Shown: one piece after another, positions 48,340-60,373 of the stretch
Numbering within the stretch: position 1 is the first letter of the stretch
Layout of the letters: each line of letters starts with the position of its first letter
From: Cycas panzhihuaensis
Lineage: Eukaryota; Cycadophyta
Length of the DNA stretch: 64,000 nucleotides
Direction: 5' to 3'
NCBI GenBank assembly: GCA_023213395.1
Contig: CM041465.1
Coordinates: 207,211,741-207,275,740, forward strand
The notes under the pieces: generated by a model
Told to the model about the DNA's origin: nothing
Seen by the model: the letters and a program-made list of their open reading frames with translations, nothing else
The model's database searches: none
Translations under genes and position numbers: made by a program

Positions 48340-49480
48340 TACCACTTCACCTTTATAATCTACCTCTTCAACTCCTTCATGATGTGCATATACATTTAAA
48401 ACATTAAAAATAGTAGAGATATCAAAGTGTTCAGGTAGATTGACCTCATATGTATTGTCATTGATCCTTTTTATAACCTGACATAGTCCAACTTTTTTGT
48501 ATTTAAGCTTGTTATAAGGCCCTTGGAAAAAATCTATCTTTCCTCAAGTAAACCATTACTAAGTCAATTTCTTCAAAAACCTTATGTTTTTGGGTCTTAT
48601 TTATTACTTATTTATACTTTTTATTATTGTCCTATAACTTTTTCCTCACCTCCTTACGGACATGTTCTATATACTCTAGAAAGGTTTCTACATCATCACT
48701 TGTGTTTTTCTACATATATATGTATACTAAATCTATCATACCCTTGGAGTTATATATATATATAATCTAAAAAGGTGACTAATATGTTGACCTATTAACA
48801 AAACTATTATATGAAAATTTTGCCTAGGCCAATGCCAAATCTTACTATTTGGGCTTCTCCCTAATGATGTACCTTATCAAGTTTCCTAAACTTCTATTTA
48901 TTACTTTAGTTTGCCCATTAGTCTATGGATGGTAGGCATTACTAAACTAGAGTTTTATTCTCAACTTCTACTATAGAATCTTCTAAAAAAGGCTAAAGAA
49001 CTTTGTATACCAATCTAAATTGATTGTCTTTAGAATGCCATACAACCTTACAACCTCTTTAAAGAATAAATCTACTATCCTAACTACATCATTTATCTTC
49101 TTATATATAATAAAATAAATTATTTTTAAAAAATGACCAATAATGATAAAAATTATATTATTACCTCTTTGTGTATGTGGTAATCCTAATACAAAGTCCA
49201 TGCTTAAGTCTATCCATGCTCCAGTATTTCATGCATATCCCTTGACCATATGGTATATCTTATAGCATTGGACAAATCTTACTATATCACTCTTTATTTG
49301 AGGCCAAAAATACTTTTTTCTACTGAATCTATGGTCATATTTTATCCAAAATACCCTCCAATAACTCCACTATATAACTCTCATATGATGTTCTCTCTCA
49401 TAGATCCCATTAGGATACACAAGTATCTTCCTTAAATAGGTAGCCATCCTACATAAAGTAATCATCATATAAAGAACTTC
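48340..49480 (-). pseudogene. int: Chromovirus integrase relic
   Basis: The core begins MDFVLGLPHTQRGNN (49201 leftward) with LFFKEVVRLYGILK and NLDWYTKFFSLF. A piece near 48910 reads AYHP-TNGQTKVINRSLGN, where the catalytic Glu of GQTE is Lys. The C-terminal part near 48400 reads IKRINDNTYEVNLPEHFDI with STIFNVLNVY. Several stops separate the parts. Confidence 0.7.
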
Positions 49481-49679
49481 ATCACTCAATTAGAGAATTC
49501 TTACAATGCTTAACAAGTATTTTGATGTTAGGGTATGAGTTATAAAAATCCTTAATGGTTTTAAATCTTACCACCTAATTTGGCATGGTAGTTAATATAT
49601 CACTCACCTATTTAATATATTAGCAACAAACTTATGCTTGCCTAATTTATGCTTCAAAATAAATATAAAGTTTTGTAGA

Positions 49680-49909
49680 TAGAATACCCACTTAATATAT
49701 CTAGTATTTAATTTCTTTTAGATATTTACATACCTTAAGGCTTGGTGATCAATGAAATGGATAAATTCCTTAAGTATGAGGCAATGCCTCCAATACCTCA
49801 AAGCTTTGACAATCATATAGGATTCCAAGTCATAAGTTGAATACCTTCTTCTTACCTCACCAAGATTCTCACTATAAAATTCTATAGGTCTTTCTTTTTT
49901 ACTGAGCAT
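49680..49909 (-). pseudogene. Chromovirus RNase H relic
   Basis: Open for 63 codons. It reads KKERPIEFYSENLGEVRRRY, STYDLESYMIVKALRYWRHC and FIDHQALRYVN, the RNase H tail of Ty3/gypsy pol. Confidence 0.7.
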
Positions 49910-50224
49910 TACTCCAATTACAGTATGTGAAGCATCACAATTGACTTTAAATACTTTTTCAAAGTCTAGAAGTATAAGTATAGGTGCCTTGATTACATTT
50001 TTAAGAGTTGGAAGCTATCAAAGTCCTAGGTGTTGGCTACTTAACAATTCCCCTGATCTTCCCCTTGTCCATTCACAATCTCTCTTATGAAATCACAAAG
50101 TTAAAAAATACTCGGCTCCTTTATATAAATCTATACTTCTTTATATTTGTATATAAATTCTCTCTCCTTAACACTTTAAGCACCATCCTTAAGTATATTA
50201 AGTACTCCTATTTAATCTTTAAAA

Positions 50225-50690
50225 AAGAATGTCATCAAAATACACAACTATAAGCTTACCAATGAATGGTCATAACACAATGTTCTTCAATCTCATAAAT
50301 GTACTTGGGCCATTTGACATCTTGAATGACATGACTAGCCATTCATGCAATCTGTCCCTCATCTTGAAGTTTGTTTTCCTCTCATATCCTTCATAAATTT
50401 GGATCTAACGATACTCACTTTGACGTTAGTCTTTGTAAAGTAGGAAGCACCTTCTAATAAATTCCATATATCATCCATACATGGTATGGGAGACTAGTAT
50501 TTAATTGTTATATTACTTATTGCTCTAGAATCAACACGCATTCATCACAAACCATTTTTCTGTAGAGTCACTAATAATAGAATTATGTAGGGACTTAAGC
50601 TTTCTCTTATCATTCCTTTTTATACCAATTAGTTAACTTGTCGATTTAACTCCTCATTCTCCATTAGGCTTAACTAATAAGCTATCTAGC
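50225..50690 (-). pseudogene. pol: Chromovirus reverse transcriptase relic
   Basis: The minus strand contains RVDSRAISNITIKY and SPIPCMDDIWNLLEGA, then [20 protein letters not shown] and VVYFDDIL near 50240. These are the ordered RT motifs; the catalytic YFDD box is intact although stops interrupt the frame. Confidence 0.72.
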
Positions 50691-51059
50691 TTGGTAAACT
50701 TAACCCTAGGATTAGGTTGATTGGTGTTGAATATCTCTCATAGGTGGTAATCCATTAGGTAACTCATCTAGCATAACATTATTTTCATCCTCTAATAACC
50801 CTACTACCTTACTTAGTATCTCTATGCTATCCTCCTCTATTTGTCTTACCATTAAGGTATAACAAATATTGGCCTCTCACACATGTTTTATAAATTCTTT
50901 AGTGATCAATATACTTTTCACATGTCCTTCTTTCTTAAGTGGCAATGGCTTCACCTCTAGACCATTCTTCTAAAATATGTAGGTATTATTCTTTCTATTA
51001 TGAAAGGTGTTCATGTCATACTACCATGGTATCCTTAATAATAGATGTCATATATTCAT

Positions 51060-51330
51060 TGGGATCACAACATACCATATCTTATCCTAATATGATTTTT
51101 TTCATTGCTAAATTTAATCAAGTATCTCTTGTCAATAGTTACTTCATTTTCTTTTTTAAACCAAGAAATGTAGTATAGATGTGGATGTTCTTTATAACTT
51201 AATCCTAACTTTTCTACCATTTTATTAGAGATAATATTCTCATAACTGCCACCATAAATTATAACTTTATAATTCTTTCCTCTTATAGTGTATCTTATTC
51301 TAAAAAAGTTGGTTTACAACCATGATTCAT
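51060..51330 (-). pseudogene. pro: Chromovirus protease relic
   Basis: The minus strand has VIIYGGSYENIIS, then MVEKLGLSYKEHPHLY and ISWFKKENEVTIDKRYLI. The family reads IDGGSCENVVS in this loop; the catalytic Asp is Tyr here, so the enzyme would be dead. Confidence 0.6.
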
Positions 51331-51789
51331 CATCTATCTTTGTCTTTTCTTTATCATGTATAGGTTAGCATCTTTGTGTTATCATGATTCTTTAAAGCAT
51401 AAAACTCTCACCTTCATCTACTATGACTCCTTCATTACCATCTTCATTTTGGGCTAAGTTCATCCTTAGATGCTCTTGTTGCCTTTGGGAATGTTCTTCA
51501 TGGTGCTAAGGGTATTTAAGTGCTCTCTGTCCTTCCTTGTATTTGAAATAAATAAAAGATCTCCTCTATTATCTTCCACTACTAAAACCTTTACCTTATT
51601 AGGCCACTAGAAATCCTCTTTCCTTGAGTTCGTTCTGAGTTCCTCTTTCTCCTTGTATTTCACCTTGCCTCTCTCCTATTTGTTTTTCCATCCTATTAGA
51701 TAATTCTCCTCTCATATAGGGGATTCCTCCTCTACCTTTATATAAAGGTGATGAACCTCTTCTCATCATAGAGGACCTTTAAGTAGCAT

Positions 51790-52090
51790 GCATATTTCAA
51801 TTCTCTTTTACCTTTAATGATAATCGATATATATCTTCCATGATTTTAACTTTATGAATGCTAAGTTCATCCTAAATTGAAAACTTTAAATTATTTATGT
51901 ACTTTGCAATGGTTTGTTCAATTGTCTTCTCATGCTCCACACAAATGGAAAGCTTATTAAACTCATCTATGTAATCTTATACAATCATTTCTTTATATTT
52001 TAAGTTGTGAAATATTTTAAAGAGGGTCTGAGAATAATTGATTGGTAAAAACTTCTCTTTTAACTTCTTAACCATTTTGGTTCATGTTTT
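51790..52090 (-). pseudogene. gag: Chromovirus gag relic
   Basis: The minus strand reads LFKIFHNLKYKEMIV, then DYIDEFNKLSICVEHEKT and IAKYINNLKFSI, with stops. This is the retrotrans_gag pattern in which a TVEEY-EF-L segment is followed by a YL-GL segment. Only this core is recognisable. Confidence 0.55.
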
Positions 52091-52748
52091 GATGTTTTCA
52101 TTACCTTTCTTCACCCTCTTTTTCTATAGGTGGTCCCACCAAATAATTACATGCCTCTTTAACTTTGTGTATGTAAACTTTATCTTTTTTTTTTTTAATC
52201 ATGCTCTTCTATTTAAAGAACTTCTCTGTGGCATTTAACTAATCTACTAGCTCCTTTGGTTTTTAATTCTACTAGTAGTCTAGAATTTCAATCTTAATTT
52301 TATTACTTTTATCTTTAAGTACTTTTAAGAATCTTTTTGTTATTATTTATGGTTTTTATGACTTACCATATTTTGATCTTGTACCATCATCACTTAATAC
52401 CTCTCCTTTAGTAGTATTTTCTTTGTGCCTTTGTCTTAATACTATAGTAGTAAGTTGTTCTATTCTCCTTAGCAACTCCTATAGGATTTTGTTTATTTTA
52501 ACATAGTTTACTCTTCCACCTCTTCTTACCATATTTTTCTACTCTTTTCTTTACCCAACCACTTTAAGTCCTAAATCTTCTCTTATAAGCTTCTTACAAG
52601 ACTCCTAAGCTCCAATGAGTACTTCCTCTTATTTTCAATAGCATTACTCTACCACTTATATAGTTTCTTTAACTAATATCCATCACAATACTTCATACTT
52701 TTATGGTTTTTCTTTAACCCTCAAGTTGAACCATACTCTAATACTAGA

Positions 52749-52895
52749 TGATGAGGATAGTCTGTAAGGAAAATATTTAATCTCACATATACAGACTTAA
52801 AATAAGAAAAATCCAAAGAATAAGGAGAGTTTTTTTAACTTCTAATCCTATTCCATTATATCCAATCTCTAAAAAGACTTTAAATTTACAATGTT
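52749..52895 (-). repeat. LTR-like block, right (chromovirus 5' LTR, end part)
   Basis: Partner of 47506-47665, next to the degenerate tRNA-Met primer site at 52735-52746. Confidence 0.6.
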
Positions 52896-53150
52896 TAAAC
52901 TTCACCACTTACAGAAATAGAATAACTTACTAATTTAATAAGTTTAAAGGAATTATTAAAAAATATAGATACATATATAACTTATCTTTTAGCCTTGCAT
53001 AGTTATTCCATAATAAATAACATACTAAGAGCTTTCTAATGAGTAGTGAAACTCCCAAATCAAATGCCAGATGTAAAAGTTATATCTATTTGAAATTGGA
53101 CTTTATAATCAAATATTTGTAAAAAATATAAGAATTTAAAACTTCACTTT

Positions 53151-55600
53151 AATACCATATTGGAATATATTAATTATGTATAAGAGAGATATATCAAACA
53201 TATATAATGTATCAATTATATCATGAAGATTGTACATAATTTATTTATGAATAATTATAATAAAATAAAATATAAAGTATAAATGTAAGAATGCATAATA
53301 AAACATCACCACGAGAGAGAGAATAAATTTATATATGGGAAACCCAATGTGGAAAAAACAATGGGGGAAGGTTGAAGTTGAGAGATCCTTTTTAATGATA
53401 TCAAAATAATTACATTTCTTTTCTCAATTCTTTCTTAAGTTCTTGAGTTATATATAAACATATTTATAGAGTATATCATCTCATGAATAATTTATAATAT
53501 CTCCTAAGTCTTTTTATCATCCTATGGGATGTGTACATGAATAGGTATACGTATAACATCTATTAATACTTTTAGTGAGTTAAATTTTATGTGGGTTATG
53601 TGAGTTATAACATTACATTAAATATTAGATACATGAAGATATCACATATTTCAACACTCCCCGTTAATATTTAATATCTTTAAGTCTTTAATCAACCTTA
53701 GTATTTATTTCTTTTACTTTCCTTATCTATTGGAATCTATAAATTTATATCAAGTTGAATTAAGTTGTATCATTTGTAATTTGTGCTATGTAAATCTCTC
53801 AATATCATATGTGTCTCCTATAAGCAATTAACTTGTAATTATTTGTACTTAACTATGCTTATTAGTGACCATAATTAATCACCTGTAAAACCTATATACC
53901 ATCATCATCAAATAAATAATCTCAATTTCAATTCATGATTTGTACTTGTTATATTTATATGAAGTTTTATCCTCAATAACTTTATATCTTCATCTGTAAA
54001 GTTATAATTAATCAATATTATCAACCCATCCTCTTAATAATCTTATAAATAAAAATGATTACTGATGTCTATATAAAATAGCAACCATATACCAAAGTAT
54101 GTGGGTAAATAACTACTATAATCTCTAGTTCTTTACGATATATTTCTTGTAAGTGGTTTATCAACAAACAAAATGATACTTAGTTATGAGATAAATTATT
54201 ATTATAAGAGTAATATAAAATATCTTACCTCTTGTATATAAGTAAATAACATGTGGGCTACTTCTATTAGTACTTCTATATATATATTTTAAAGATTTCT
54301 TTTAGAAACTAATAAATAAGTCATTAATCATAAAAGAATCAATAAAATTAACATACTAACTCTAGGAATAAGGTGTATCACCTAGCGAAGTCAAGTTAGT
54401 TATAATAAGGTAATGTAAGCAATGTGCTCCTATGCCTCTTATTATATATAACAAGTTAGCTTTTTCACTGACAAACACATTTCGTATATTAACTAGACTC
54501 CTCAATAACTAAATTTGGTGTGCCAAGTAATCAAGATATGATACTTTTTCTCTATGTCTTATAAATAGGTTAAAATTTTACTCAATCATTACATCAACTC
54601 TCTAATAATAAATAAATAACTAAGCCCTTCATTAATATCACGTGGTGTCATCAATCATTCAAACTTGTATGTAATAAACTAAGTTATCATTGTATTTAAT
54701 AACTATTATGTAGTTTTACTAAATCAAATATATAAATTCCAAGGGGGGTTTTCACTATGTCTAGCATGTAGCAAGATTCCCACATCAAATTTTCATAAAA
54801 TATATACCACAATATCAATTTTCATTAGTTTTGAGCCTTAAAATATCATTAATGAGCCTTAAATTTTACTTTTTCATTCTTTAACAATCATCAAACTCAT
54901 TAGCATATGATAAGGAGCCTTCAAAGACATCAAAATATGCCAAAATAAATATCAAATTACTCAAAAAATATAACTTTCATGATGCAAAAACTATTTAGCT
55001 AATCTTTACTTATTAAATTTTTTATCATCTGATCTTTGAAATATGCCTTGTGACTAATACACATTTTAATTGTCTTAAAATTCACTTTCTAGTATGACTA
55101 ACAGCTTGAAAAATAGATAGTCTAGTGAAAAGTTATGCTTTAAAATTTATTAGTATGTCATGAAAAAGTATATAATCCATTAGAAAATCACTTTAGCCCC
55201 TTTTCAACTAGGTTACTAGTCATGTGGCATGCTCCATATGGCCATCTACTTAATGTCTAGGGAGCTAGTAGATTCTAAATTTTATTAAACCTAATTAAAT
55301 TTAAATTTGATAATGCAAAATCTTTCAATTTGATTCATTGAAAAACCACATCTACCCTTTGACTAGAATTCTAATAACTGTAGAAAATGATTAAACCAAT
55401 CAATGACTTTCTAATTTCCTTTATACATTAATCAAATTTGATCTATAAAACCTATGTAGTTAATTGATAAATTGATTTGAATCATTAAAATTAATCGATA
55501 ATGATTTGTATGACAGGGTTTCAACCTACAATTGATTTTATCTTTTGCATGGTAAATAAGTGATTATTTCTCTATATATTTTAAGGGTAAACAAATTTCT
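53151..55600 (-). mobile_element. L2 non-autonomous element, minus copy
   Basis: An LTR at 53161-53656 has a minus-strand polypurine tract (AACGGGGAG, 53657-53665) on one side and a TGGTATT-type primer site (53151-53160) on the other, so one LTR carries signals of both ends, as in a tandem or recombined array. The interior to the right resembles, in reverse complement, the plus copies at 56290-57495 and 58005-60150. There is no coding. The right edge is approximate. Confidence 0.6.
53161..53656 (-). repeat. L2 LTR, minus copy (496 bp)
   Basis: Starts TGTTGAAATATG on the minus strand and ends ATTCCA. It resembles 57496-58004 in reverse complement and 6335-6804 in the same orientation. Confidence 0.7.
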
Positions 55601-56289
55601 TTAGCATAGATAGCTCCTTAATAGTATAGTGATGGATGGATGTGAAATAGCCATGGAACACAACTCCATCATATAATCATAAAGAGGTAAGAGGGTCAAA
55701 TGTAAACATGAGATTGATTGATGATAGAAAATTTGTATGGGCAACTATTTTTCTATGTTTTGTAGACTATTAAACATCTTCATCAGTGAACACATATATA
55801 AGTCAAATGGTTGAAGTGACATAATATAGATAACAATAATCTAATACATCATTAGAAATACATAATACTAAAGTACAAACCAGAGATAAATATTTATAGT
55901 AGAAAAGAGACATAATAAGGATGAATGGCATACAAAGATATTAGGTATATCAACAAAGAATGATCTAGAGAACTAATCCAAGAATAAACACAAATATGAT
56001 AGATTTCACATAGATGACAAAGTAATGGGAAACACATAAATATAGGGCAAACTTATACTCCTTTTATGGTATTTCTTTGTATAGGCATGTGGGGCTTTAT
56101 TATGTTTTGCTAGGAAGATTATTTACTACAGGTTGTCATTTATACTATGAATTAAGGCACCTTTAATCTCTATCTATTATTTTTCATTCATCTATAATGA
56201 ATAATTTTATATAATGAAGGAGCCTTCATAGTCTTTATATTTTGCCTCACAACATTAATTATTTAATACTCATATATCATGCTTAAACT
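55601..56289. other. Spacer between oppositely oriented L2 copies
   Basis: AT-rich, no gene. It forms the loop between two long inverted arms. Confidence 0.45.
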
Positions 56290-57023
56290 TTTTCAAAAAC
56301 CATATGATAGTGATTTTAATAGGTAAAGTTGAATAAAGTACTTTTGACATGATAAAAGCTATAATGTTTAGTAGTTTAAGATTTGATTTAGCATTTTTTA
56401 ACATTTTGAAGGCTCCTAAATGCATGTTGATGTAGATTGATGATTGCTTATGAAAGAAAAAGGAAGTTTGGTTTAAAACAAATAGTGAAAGGCTCATTTA
56501 CGATAATTTAAGTCTTAAAATAATAAAAGATACGTGATGTGGGATATACTGATGAAAAATTATTACTAGTATTTTTGATATATATGTTGGTCATGATGAA
56601 AATCCCTCTTAATACTAAATACATTTGATAAAGTAATTATAACACTAATCAAATGTCACCATCACATGGTTTATTATACATAGAATGATTGATGACACCA
56701 CCTAATTTTTATTAATAAAGGGCCTAATTAATATTTTGTAATTATTATTGAGATAATGATATTTACCCACTTGTTATTATTTACTTGATGCCAAAATCAA
56801 CTATTGAAGAGTCTAGTTGATATCAGATATGTATTTGTCAATAGAAAATCTAACTTGTTATGTATGACAAAATGCATAGGAACACACTATTTACAATACC
56901 TTATTACAACTAACTTGTCTTGGCTAAGTGATATGCCCTATTCCCATAGTTAATTTATTTAGTTTATTCTGATGATGATATTTATTAGTTACCAATAGAA
57001 AGTTATTAATATATGCATAGATG

Positions 57024-57025
57024 AA

Positions 57026-57054
<29 letters not shown>
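57024..57054. repeat. (CA)n-(TA)n microsatellite
   Basis: CA repeats run into TA repeats inside the L2 interior. Confidence 0.85.
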
Positions 57055-57056
<2 letters not shown>

Positions 57057-57495
57057 CATATAGATAGATATATAAGAGGTAAGAAAAAGTTTTACAAGCT
57101 ACTCCTATACACCACACAATAAGTGTTGTTATTCTTATATACAAGAGACAAGATATTCATGTTACTCTTGTATAATATATTAGCCTAGTAGCTAATATTA
57201 TTTTATTTATTAATTAACTACACATGTAAAATACATCCTAAAGAACTAGTAATTACAAAGGTTAGATACCCATATATTTTAGTAGATGATTATTGTTTTA
57301 TATAAACATCAATAATTATTATTATTGATGAGACTTTAATGAAATTATAGATCAATAATATTAATTGATCACTACTTTACAGATAAAGATATGAAGTTAT
57401 TGGGAAGAAACTTCATATAAATATGACAATTTAAAAGTCATGAATTAAGATTGGATATTTAGTTAACTAATGATTCATTGTATATAGGTTTATAG

Positions 57496-58004
57496 TGTTG
57501 GAATAAGTGTTAAAATATATGATACTTTCACATATATAATGTTTAATATAATTATAATGGACCCACATAAAATTTTACTTACCAAAAGTGTTGAGAGATG
57601 TGATATTTATAATTATTAATATACACATCTTATTGGATAAAAATAAAAAGGATTAAGAGATATTATAGGTTATTCATGAGGTGACATATTTATAAATATG
57701 TATATATACACCACTTAAGAACTTAAAAAATGAATGATTGAATTAGAGATTAAATCATTTAATATCATAAAGAGAAGCCCCTAACTCTAACATTCTCTCA
57801 TAGTTTATCTCACAATGTTTTCCATGAATAAATATGTTGTCTCCTATGGTCCATACATTATGATGTTTATACTTTATGTTCATATAATTATTTTATATGT
57901 TGGCCTTATATTACATGAATTATATATATTCCTTATGATATGATTAATTCATTTTACATCATTGATATACTTCTACTACACATAATTATTACATTCGAAT
58001 AACA
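57496..58004 (+). repeat. L2 LTR, plus copy (509 bp)
   Basis: TGTTGGAATAAG start and AATAACA end. It shares the TATTCATGAGGTGA and GTTTATACTTTATGTT blocks with the other L2 LTRs. Confidence 0.72.
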
Positions 58005-60169
58005 TATCAGAGTAAAATTCCAAATTCTTATATGGTTTCAAAACCATGTTGAGAAAGATCTTATGAAGCAGATTAAAGCCTACGTGAGATAGTAGTTGAG
58101 CTAATATAAGCTAGTATGAATTTTGTTCTGATGAGCCAAAAGTTAATTATACTAGTAATGCTAATGACATATGATAGAGATTGTAAGGAAAGAAGTTTAT
58201 TCAAAGTTGCATGATAAATATAATAAGACTAATAATATGTTGATTATTAATTTATATAGATATTTATTTTTAGTATATTAGTACCATATATTTGAAGTAT
58301 ATAGGTGTTAAAGAAGTCCATTAAATATGATGTGATGAAGATAACTCTTGCAAGTTAAATTTTCTAATATAGGTTGGCTCTCTACAAAAATGATTAAAAT
58401 TTTATAAGACTAACAATCTTATATAATCTTAGAATTAGTAGTAATAAATACACTTAGTTAAAGATATGTTGAGTGATATGAGCACTCATTTCATCATTGA
58501 ATGATTGATATGAAATAGGCAACAAGTATATACTAGTAGATATATAATAACCTATGAGGTATGTATTATTAAGTAGACATTATATTTTAATACATTTAAT
58601 TAAATTTAAATCTTTTGTGAAGTCTACCAATAAACCCAAAACCTATCAACAATTAGTTACGTGAAGGAGTACATGACCAACAACCCAGCCCAAAGGGGCT
58701 AAACTAATTTTTTTTAAGGATTTCACTCCTTTTCATGATAGATTAATAGATTTTCAAGTGTAACTTTTCATTTAGCAGTCCATTTTTTGAACCATCATTT
58801 GCATTGAAAAAAGAATCTTGAGATAGTCAAAATGAGTGATTACAAGGCATTTCAAAAATCAAATGATAGATATTTTAGTAGGTAAATTTGAGCAATGTAG
58901 TTTTGACTTCATTAAAGATATATATATTTTTTATCTTATTTAGATCTATTTTGGCTTATTTTAATATTTTTAAAGGTTCCTTATTGCATAATGATGAAGC
59001 TAATGGTAAATAATAAAAGAAAAATAAGTTTAATTAAAACAAATATATTAAAACCTCATTAGTGATAATTTAAGGCTTCAAATTGATGAAGTTTTCATAA
59101 TATAGGAGTATATTTAAAGTAAGATTTATAATCTTAGCTATGTTAGACATGAAACTTTTCCCTTACACTTATTGCATTTGATCTAGTGAAGAGCTCCACT
59201 AGTTAAATATAGCAATCACCTAGTTTATTATACACCTATTTATATGTTTGATGATGCTACCTAATATTTGTTAATGAAGGGCCTAATCGATATTAAAGTT
59301 TGTTTATAGTTTATACGTTGGAGAGATGTTATTGAAATATTGATATTTTCCACTTGTTTATGAGACATGGAAAATATGTTTCATATATTGTTTACTTAGC
59401 ACACCAAATTCAACTATTTAGGTGTCCAATTGATATATGAAATATGTTTGTTAGTGAGCAATTTGACTTTCCATATACGATAAGAGGCATGGAAATATAT
59501 TATTTATCTTACCTTATTATAATTAACTTAACTTAGCCAAATGATATGCATTATTTTTAGAGTTAGTATGTTTAATTTATTAATTTATTAATGTTGATGA
59601 GATTAATAGTTATTAAAAGAAAGTTTTAGATATATGTAGAAGCATCGATGGAGGTGGTACATAGGTTATTTTCTCATACACAAGAGGCAAAATGAATGAA
59701 GCTACTATTATATAACACACAGTAAGTGTTATTATTCTCATATGTAGGAGGTAAGATTTTATATTACTCTTATAACAATATTTTACCTAATAACTAGTAT
59801 TGTTTTGATATATTACTTTATTTGTTGATGAACCACATACAAGAAATACATCCTAGAGAACTAGTGATTATAGTGATTGGTTACCCATATATTTCAATAG
59901 ATGATTGTTATTTTATATAGATATCAATGATAATTTTATTTATGAGATTGTTGATGTGATTGATTTAACAAATATTTATAATAGCTTTATAGTTAGAGAT
60001 ATAAAGTAAAAGATAAAACTTCATATAACATGACAAGTAAAAGTCATAAAATTGGGATTGATTATTTGATGATTGATAATTGATTTTATGGATTTATAAG
60101 TGGTTGCTTATAGTTAGTTACTAATGATCACACATGACTATAGATTCTCTAGTGGTATTTCTTACACTA

Positions 60170-60355
60170 AAATTGTCACATATATAACTTATTATCTCTT
60201 ATGGTGCAGATATTCTAATGTTTATACTTTATGTTTATGTTATTGCTTTATGTGTTGATCTTACATTATATGAATTATATACATTCCTTATGATATAATT
60301 AATTTAGTTTTGCATTATTGATATGCTTCTGATATGTATGATTAATACATTCTAA
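60170..60355 (+). repeat. Truncated L2 LTR (3' half)
   Basis: Matches the second half of 57496-58004 (ATGTTTATACTTTATGTT, GATCTTACATTATATGAAT, TTCCTTATGATAT). The first half is missing. Confidence 0.65.
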
Positions 60356-60373
60356 TAAGGTATCTATAGTTAT

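Larger units (their letters stand above)
47506..52900 (-). mobile_element. Decayed chromovirus-type Ty3/gypsy element, minus strand
   Basis: Two related blocks, 47506-about 47665 and 52749-about 52895, both start TGAT-AGGAT and continue CTGTAAGGAAAA-ATT-AATCTCACAT; they are the conserved ends of the LTRs. A primer site on the minus strand (TAGTATTAGAGT at 52735-52746) lies just inside the right LTR, so the element runs right to left. The minus strand shows gag, protease, RT, RNase H and integrase relics in that order. Integrase wording (MDFVLGLPHTQRGN) is that of chromoviruses such as the CRM/Galadriel group; no chromodomain is visible. Every domain has stops. LTR outer limits are unclear; the right LTR merges into the L2 LTR at 53161, so nesting or truncation is likely. 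Confidence 0.7.
56290..60373 (+). mobile_element. L2 non-autonomous elements, two tandem plus copies sharing an LTR
   Basis: Interior (56290-57495), LTR (57496-58004), primer-site-like TATCAGAG (58005-58012), interior (58013-about 60150), then a truncated LTR up to about 60355 followed by a weak GGTATCT primer-like site. The two interiors share wording in the same order, for example CATCCTAAAGAACTAGT / CATCCTAGAGAACTAGT and TACCCATATATTT. An LTR-interior-LTR-interior-LTR order is the usual outcome of unequal recombination between LTRs. No coding frame is found. Confidence 0.65.
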
